Positions 57,452 through 64,000 of a stretch of 64,000 nucleotides of DNA are shown here, in pieces. Each line of letters begins with the position of its first letter. Position 1 is the stretch's first letter. The notes beneath the pieces were generated by a model, which ran no database searches, had not been told where the DNA came from, and saw only the letters and a list, made by a program, of their open reading frames with translations. The stretch covers positions 186,001 through 250,000 of the forward strand of contig JAYEVE010000391.1 in the NCBI GenBank assembly GCA_036346375.1. Reading direction: 5' to 3'. The position numbers and the translations under genes were made by a program. The DNA is from Guadua angustifolia (lineage: Eukaryota; Streptophyta; Magnoliopsida; Poales; Poaceae).

Positions 57452-58180
57452 CCGTTAGCAAATCCATAAGTTGATATAAACCTTCGATGAATATGTGTTT
57501 TTTGACGCGAAAACATTGTTTTCGTTTTTTTGGTGTTGAAAATATTTTTTCGGTTTTTTTGTCTGCGTTTGTTAAAAAAAATGGGTCGTTAGGACCCACC
57601 GGCGAATCCGCGGGACGAAAACATTGTTTTCGTTTTTGGTGTCTTGAAAACATTTTTTCCGGTTTTTGTTGCGCTTCGCTAAAAAAATGGGTCGTTAGGA
57701 CCCACCGGCGAATCCACTCGTCACTATAAATCATGACGAATCTACATTTTTTTAAAAAGCCCCTGATTTAATTCGACGACCGTTGGCAAATACATAAGTT
57801 GCTATAAAACTTCGATGAATCCGCGTTTTTTTGGTGACAAAAAAAAAATTTTCCGGGTTTTTTGGGTGGCGAAAAAATTTTTTCCGGGTTTTTCTGGTGG
57901 CGAAAACATTTTTTTCGGGAAAAACGGAGAAAGGACCTGAACGTAAGAAGCAGGGACCCGGATGTTATTTTTTTGGACCTGTTCGCTATCCTGAAAAATT
58001 AGAAAAGGGCTTGTTCGCGATTTGAAACTAACGGGAGGCTTTTCCGTAAAAGTACCGGGCCAGGGACCCAAACGCGAAGTGAAAAAAATATATTTGTCTC
58101 TTAAAAAATCGCACAGGGACCTATCCGTAATTTCGGAGAAATGGAAGGGTTTTTTCGCAAAATCGCAAGGTGACACGTGG
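57452..58180 (-). repeat. Tandem repeat and hairpin cluster in G LTR
   Basis: A unit starting CCGTTAGCAAATCCATAAG at 57452 recurs about 328 bases on (57780). Inside the first unit, a 108-base subunit is repeated twice; each has CGAAAAC with GTTTTCG around ATT (near 57508 and 57616) and GGGTC with GACCC around GTTAG (57583-57597 and 57689-57703). Then follow three units of roughly 35 bases built on GGCGAAAA, a T run and CCGGG (57850-57925), and GGGACC-containing segments to 58180. Confidence 0.75.
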
Positions 58181-60678
58181 CTCTCCGGTTTGGCGTGAAA
58201 TCTTGCAGGTATAGGTTATGTAATGATATGTAAATCATGGTGAAATGAGATTATCTTTTCGAAATAGGGTAGATCAGTACTTTGAAGAACACTACTAAAC
58301 TAGTTCCATAAGTTTTAGGATTTTAAGCAGACTATAATCTTATCGCTAAAATGGTTCATGCTATACTTAAAGACTATACCATTCAAAATCGGCAAGAAAG
58401 GGAAATGAAAGATTAACGCGTAAGGGTTTTAAGCTATTTGGATTAATATACAAACCTTAATGAAATAAGATTCTTTTATAGAATATGGTAGTATAAACTT
58501 TGTACAGTGTTTCCAAACTAGTTTCTTGATTTCGGTATTTAAACGAGTTATTTTATCTATCATTTGAAATAGCCTAGATGATCATATTTGCAACCTTAAA
58601 TCGGCCAAGTTTAAATCTTAATTTCCAACTAACCTATACATGATTCTCGATTCATTTTTCGTGCATTAAGAATACTATCCTAGCAATGTTTTAAAGTTGG
58701 TTTGGCATTGTTTTAGCTTTAATTGCAATAGATTACCTATTTACTTATTGTTATCATGAACATTTTCTTTCATTAAGAACATGCAAATTAAATCTTACTT
58801 TATATATTTTTACATACATGGGTCCTTGTTGTTTCCAGGAACTTCATATAAATTAGCTTATTGTTTTGTGAGGTATTCTTCTACTACTCTTACTAATGAT
58901 CATACTAAGGTTTATTAATGGTCACAATGCAATGCATTACTTAGTTCAAATATTTAATATCTCTGCAGTTCAGAAATTAAGTGTTCTTGTACATTTAGAC
59001 TCTTCTTGACTTTAGATGGATTTACAACTTTGTTTCCTTTGGGATTGAAACTATCTCTCGTAAGATATTCAGATTGCGCTTGACCCATTGGTAAATGCCT
59101 AAAGAATGGAAATCGTTTGCGGTGAGGCGCCTTCACCTTGAACTCAAGACTCTCTGAGGATCGACATGGGGGCCCGTGCAGTGATGGGAAAACAGGGCAC
59201 CGGCTAGGGCATGGCGGCGACGGTGCTCTGGCGAAACTCGTGTGGCGGCATGGAGAGCATCGGCTCGGCAAGGAGAACTCGAGGGAGGTGTCGATTAATT
59301 TGGAGATGCAAAGACGGTTGCAATAGGAAGCTTGAAGCGCAGCAACAATGGCGGCTCAAGGAGAAGACAAGCAAAAGCATTAGGGATTGAATCGGTAACA
59401 ATTTAAGCATTAACGGATGCCAAGGATTCCATTTTTGAGGTCGAACGAGGTGGAAACTCACCGGAGAGCTCCGCCACCGGCGGCCGTTCATGGAGGAAAA
59501 GGGCGCACGGCAGCAGCACAAGTTTGCATGGAGAGCTCACGAAATAAGTGAGGGGTTTTGATGCTTGAGGTCTGATGATGCTCTAGCCCAAAGGGATTTG
59601 GAAATGGTTGGCTGAATCAGAAGAATCGCGAGTGGCTTTGAGCTTGGGAGCTCCCTGTTCATGGCGGAATTTGGGAGGAAGCTTCCTGCGCTTTGGCTGA
59701 GGAGAGTAAGGAGTAGCAGAGAAGTTGGGCGTGATATCCTGAGGCTTGGCTCTTAAGACTTGGGCTTGCTGGCATCGATGGAAGGTTCTGGATTTGGGGA
59801 CGTGTCCCATAGGCACAGGAATGGAGTGGCTGCAACTGGGACCCATATGGCAGAGAAAGAGAGGCAACCGACTTAAGAATCAACCGGCTGGGTTCTCTGA
59901 ATTCGTATAAATTGTCCTGCCAATCCTTGCCAGAGATTTTTCATACTTTTTGTGTAGTTTCTTCTGGAAGTATATGATCTCCAGTAAAAAGTTTAGATCG
60001 AAATAATTTGTAGATTATTTACTAAAATTCTGACACTGTACAATGCACAGGATTTCAAATTCTGTTTTTGAATTATTAGACAATTAAAATATTTTTATAA
60101 CTTTTTGAAACTTTGTTTTTAAAATTAATTTTAGCTAAGTATTCTTGTGTAAAATTTTCAGCTCAAGATATTGCTCCAGTATTTTATAAAAATTCTGACA
60201 TTCCATTTTACAGCTTTTTCTAGTTTCTATTTTTGAATTATTTCGAGGCTTATCCGACCTGGTTAATTCTTGATATTTTTACCCGAGGTAAATCCTGTAC
60301 AAAGGGTGCTTTGGTAATTTTCTTATCTTCAGATAAACTCTTAATAGTTTTCATTAATTCGGATGATGCAGTGTTTCCAGTCAAATTTGTCTCTTTCATC
60401 ATTAATGATATTTTTACCATGCAGTAAAATAAAAGTTACCTAGTAAAAAGTTTCACCCGAGGGTTAAAAATATTAATATAAATTTTTCAAGATTTTACTT
60501 TTATCTTTTTATCTTTCTATCATTATCTATTCATTAATTCTCTTTATTTGATTTTTCATGCAATGCAAAACTCCAAAGGAAATTCAAATAAAAACCAATG
60601 ATGCCAAGAAACTCAGAAATAAATACTTTCAAATTCAAAATATATATTTTTACTTTATTAACATTTTGGGATGTTACA
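58181..60678 (-). repeat. G LTR, start part
   Basis: The first 2.5 kb of the LTR in minus sense, TGTAACATCCC at 60678. GC-richer between about 59050 and 59900, where promoter and leader would lie by comparison with B and E; I see no certain TATA box. Small frames on both strands in that part are not conserved in E or B. Confidence 0.7.
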
Positions 60679-60716
60679 GATCTACCCCCCTTACAGAAAT
60701 CTCGACCCCGAGATTT
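60679..60716 (-). other. G pre-PPT hairpin and polypurine tract
   Basis: Minus sense: AAATCTC and GAGATTT pair around GGGGTC (60697-60716), followed by AAGGGGGGTAGATC up to the LTR. Identical in hairpin to B and analogous to A. Confidence 0.82.
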
Positions 60717-61058
60717 GGCGGGTCTAAGGAAAAGTATTTCTAAAAGAAGTCAGGAACTCTTTCTTGAGTCGGTCTTCTCGTTTTCAAGTTGTTTCTTCTT
60801 CAGAATGATTGCCTCATTGAACCTTGGTCATCCTGTGGAATTTATTACGAGTGTGGCGTTTATCTTCTTTTAAGATTCTAGTCGGATGCTTCCGATAAGT
60901 TAAATCAGTTATAGATCAATTTCATTTAGCTGGATGAGCTCAGAAGGAAGAAGAAAAACATTTCCTTAATTGCGATACATGGGATACATTATGAACAATG
61001 GATAGTTGAGATGGCAACTCTAATTTATATGTTTTTTTCTATCTTCTCAATGATACGA
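60717..61058 (-). other. G interior next to PPT
   Basis: Non-coding. It aligns with B at about 39180-39528 in minus sense (for example the AGAAGACC..CTCAAG and TTTTAGAAATA words). Confidence 0.55.
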
Positions 61059-62120
61059 TATGGCCTAATATATTGTGGCACCAGGTTACATCGGATTTGG
61101 AAACGATGAATACTGCGAACCTTGCAATTCTCGAGGACGAGATAGATTTGGGAATTCTTTATCGGAGGGGACTTTGTCGTTCTGTTGATACTTTGTCTTC
61201 ATTGCTGTTGCTTCTCTGGATCTTCGTCTTGCGATTCCAAGCTGACGTGCGAAGAAATAGAGAAGAATTCTATTTGAGTTTTAGGTAAGCAGATGAGGGA
61301 CATTACCATATATATTTCTTTTGATTAAAAACCCAGGATTGTTAATATGGATAATCAAATTTAGAGAATAGCATTTAGTATGTTTAGAATACTGGAGGTG
61401 AAAGAAAAGATGTATTCTTATTAGATTCATTTAGGAAGAACTGAATGTTATTATCTAGAAGGATATTTGTATACAACGGCTGATCTGTATAATTCAACAA
61501 TAGTTGGCAAGATTAGCCGAAATTAATTGTTACTCAAAGTTGTCTATAGATTAACAACAGAATAGAGATGATTCAAGGATTGAGTTGAGGCAAGGGGGTT
61601 ATAAGATGATCCTGATGATTTAATTCGTTCGACCACCTTAGTAGACAAAGGGTTTTGATTTCCTTTGCATTCAACAATTATGAAAGAATGAAGTATACAG
61701 AGTCAAGAAGATTGATCGCAGGAATTGAATACACAAGGGATGCGCTCAATATCACATAAGGGTCAGGTGCATTCACATGAAAAGGATGTCTATATTCAGA
61801 GCCTATCGTCGAGGCAGGGTTATTCTAGGTACTTGATGTTTTCCTAGGTCTTTGAGACAGTTTAGAAATTACTGATGTCTTCCTTGACGAGGTGAAGTAG
61901 AACTGTTCTTGGGTAGATGTTGGTAAAGTGTTCAAGGTATTTTCGGCTGATGCAGGTGATGTTGTTCGTTTTATTCGAAACAATGGAAAGATTGTTTGCT
62001 AATATTATAAAATAAATGATCATGAAGTGACTAAAACTGAGGAATTAACCTTGGAATTAAATTTGAATTCTAGTAGGATTCAAATACATAAGTATCATAC
62101 CTAATACTGCATTGGGTAGG
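61059..62120 (-). repeat. G tandem unit, copy 1 (1062 bases)
   Basis: Starts TATGGCCTAATATATTGTGG and ends GCATTGGGTAGG. The next copy follows directly at 62121. Differences are a few substitutions and small indels. The 71-codon plus-strand frame at 61073-61288 recurs as a 63-codon frame in copy 2 only because of the duplication, and runs against element sense. Confidence 0.93.
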
Positions 62121-63179
62121 TATGGCCTAATATATTGTGGCACTAGGTTACATCGGATTTGGAAACGATGAATACTATGAACCTTGCAATTCTCGAGGAC
62201 GAGATAGATTTGGGAATTCTTTATTGGAGGGGACTTTGTCGCTCTGTTGATACTTTGTCTTCATTGCTGTTGCTTCTCTGGATCTTCGTCTTGCGATTCC
62301 AAGCTGACGTGCGAAGAAATAGAGAAGAATTCTATTTGAGTTTTAGGTAAGCAGATGAGGGACATTACCATATATATCTCTTTTGATTAAAAACCCAGGA
62401 TTGTTAATATGGATAATCAAATTTAGAGAATAGCATTTAGTATGTTTAGAATACTGGAGGTGAAAGAAAAGATGTATTCTTATTAGATTCATTTAGGAAG
62501 AACTGAATGTTATTATCCAGAAAGATATTTGTATACAACGGCTGATCTGTATAATTCAACAATAGTTGGCAAGATTAGCCGAAATTAATTGTTACTCAAA
62601 GTTGTCTATAGATTAACAACAGAATAGAGATGATTCAAGGATTGAGTTGAGGCAAGAGGGTTATAAGATGATCCTGATGATTTAATTCATTCGACCACCT
62701 TAGTAGACAAAGGGTTTTGATTTCCTTTGGATTCAGCAATTATGAAAGAATGAAGTATACAGAGTCAAGAAGATTGATCGCAGGAATTGAATAAACAAGG
62801 GATGCGCTGAATATCACATAAGGGTCAGGTGCATTCACATGAAAAGGATGTCTATATTCAGAGCCTATCGTCGAGGCAGGGTTATTCTAGGTACTTGATG
62901 TTTTCCTAGGTCTTTGAGACAGTTTAGAAATTACTGATGTCTTCCTTGAGGTGAAGTAGAACTGTTCTTGGGTAGATGTTGGTAAAGTGTTCAAGGTATT
63001 TTAATACCGATGCGGTGATGTTGTTCGTTTTATTCAAACAATGGAAAGATTGTTTGCTAATATTATAAAATAAATGATCATGAAGTGACTAAAACCGAGG
63101 AATTAACCTTGGAATTAAATTTGAATTCTAGTAGGATTCAAATACATAAGTATCATACCTAGTCTTGCATTGGGTAGGT
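62121..63179 (-). repeat. G tandem unit, copy 2
   Basis: About 1059 bases, adjacent to copy 1. The homologous segment in element B (from about 38535) occurs once, so the duplication is specific to this G copy or its subfamily. Confidence 0.93.
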
Positions 63180-63341
63180 CATAAGCTTTTTTCGCGAATA
63201 GGTGTTACGGCAATGGAATTAATATTTTGAGTTGGACTGATGCATGTCTAAAGATTGTTGGTCTTCGATCCTTGCACCAGCTTTTAAGGTTGTTACAAAG
63301 CGTCCTAGGGTTGCGAATGAAATAGAGTCATTTCGATTTAG

Positions 63342-63384
63342 GTAATTGTTGGCATAATGCCCCACATTTACCACAACAAAAGCA
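63342..63384 (-). pseudogene. Decayed gag zinc knuckle of element G
   Basis: Minus strand reads CFCCGKCG and, after a one-base shift, GHYANNY. The first two Cys and the His of CX2CX4HX4C remain; the last Cys is Tyr. It lies 2.7 kb from the 3' LTR, about 1.06 kb of which is the extra tandem copy. No protease, RT or integrase lies between. Confidence 0.55.
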
Positions 63385-64000
63385 AATAATATTGACTTTC
63401 TGGTTTTGAGTAATGGATAGACGTTCATTGATGTTGTTGAAGGGATGACAAATGATGATTGAGATTAGAGTCGAGTAGAATTCTTCTCGGGACAAGTGTT
63501 CTTGTTCAACTATCACTTCTTCGATTGATTCTTTGAGTAAACCGCTTCAATTTTATTTCTCCAACTCTTGAAGTTATAATCTTGTCCGAAGTCTTCTATG
63601 AGATATGGTCATTTTTTGAAGTTTGGTGAAGATTCACAAGAATAGGATATTCGTTTTTGAAAACGAGCATGCGGCATGATGAGTTTGAAAGGAATCATCA
63701 CTGAAGATGACAAGTTGTTTTCAAAGGAAAAGCAGACTAGGACAAAGCAACTAGTTTCAAGTTCACCTAATACTAGTTCATTTCACATGCAGATTCATGA
63801 AGGAGGATTTTTGCAAGGATGCAAAACAAGGAAAGCACTAGAATGTTTGAGATCAAAGTAAAAGTGATAGTTGGCTGAGTGAGATCTTCACCAACACAGA
63901 GAAGTTTGTGTGCTTTTTACTTTCACATGAGTTTCACATATGTGATGGTTGGTTGGGAGGGTACGGTGAATAACTAGAATCAATGAATTGATCTTAAAAT
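63385..64000 (-). other. G interior, gag-side sequence, no frame
   Basis: Should be gag sequence upstream of the knuckle in minus sense. Only short frames remain (for example 63328-63516). The element continues past the window edge. Confidence 0.4.

Larger units (their letters stand above)
29701..64000 (-). mobile_element. LTR retrotransposon G (minus), truncated by window edge
   Basis: Read on the minus strand, an interior (64000 down to 60679) ends in the purine tract AAGGGGGGTAGATC and is followed by an LTR that begins TGTAACATCCC (60678) and ends GGGGTCTCACA (29701). The LTR is split by B, H and D. Each of those has its own TSD, and the pieces join in a sensible order: 60678-55740, 52077-51240, 42950-42854, 29865-29701. 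Joined length is about 6.0 kb. The 5' LTR lies beyond the window. The interior keeps a decayed gag zinc knuckle but no pol between it and the LTR. Relatives in this window are B and solo LTR E. Confidence 0.78.

Noticed and set aside
61073..61288. Duplicated small gene (71 and 63 codons at 61073 and 62159)
   Set aside because: The frame recurs because the whole 1.06-kb unit is duplicated. It is antisense to element G and absent as a frame in element B.

Overview
This is nuclear DNA of a plant, almost certainly a grass. The evidence is long LTR retrotransposons with tRNA-Met-type primer sites, Helitron-like hairpin/CTAG ends, a tRNA-derived SINE-like sequence, and gene fragments whose exons match plant chromatin proteins. 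I see no intact host gene. The window is a nest of transposable elements, and most element limits below are fixed by terminal TG..CA dinucleotides plus 5-bp target site duplications (TSDs).

Nest 1 (about 1-29.5 kb). The substrate is Helitron-like, AT-rich DNA in three related copies, with two candidate Helitron 3' termini of one family (end 3153 and 23776) and one of another (end 29532). Gene fragments lie beside it: a possible SWR1/PIE1-type remodeller fragment on the minus strand (1951-2411), and a clear multi-exon fragment of an RLT-type homeobox-DDT protein on the plus strand (26213-27637). Two LTR elements landed in copy 1. Element F (3266-5834, minus, TSD TGGTG) is short and has no pol. 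Element A (6282-21431, plus, TSD TCATG) has 2.8-kb LTRs and a non-coding interior. A 5.6-kb solo LTR, E (15594-21191, TSD TTTTG), sits inside A's 3' LTR.

Nest 2 (29.7-64 kb). A minus-strand element, G, has its 3' LTR spread from 29701 to 60678, and its interior runs off the right edge. Its LTR is about 6 kb after removing three insertions. These are element B (29866-42848, plus, TSD GATTA, itself holding LTR-like insertion C at 35402-37640), a decayed Ty1/copia element H (42951-51234, TSD CCCAT/CCCAA) with recognisable gag, protease, integrase, reverse transcriptase and RNase H, and solo LTR D (52078-55734, TSD AGCGT).

Relationships. LTRs A, C and D share a block of consecutive hairpins in which paired bases change together; in A and D it lies between a GC-type splice donor and an AG acceptor. 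LTRs B, E and G share a second structured block. Elements A, B and G keep a hairpin with the same GGGGTC loop but different stems just before the polypurine tract. B and G keep a decayed gag zinc knuckle followed within 1.3 to 2.7 kb by the 3' LTR, with no pol, so both look like non-autonomous elements moved by another element's enzymes. The RNA-structure blocks are the best candidates for something undescribed.

All coordinates, pairings and alignments were read by eye. No database search, alignment program or folding program was run.
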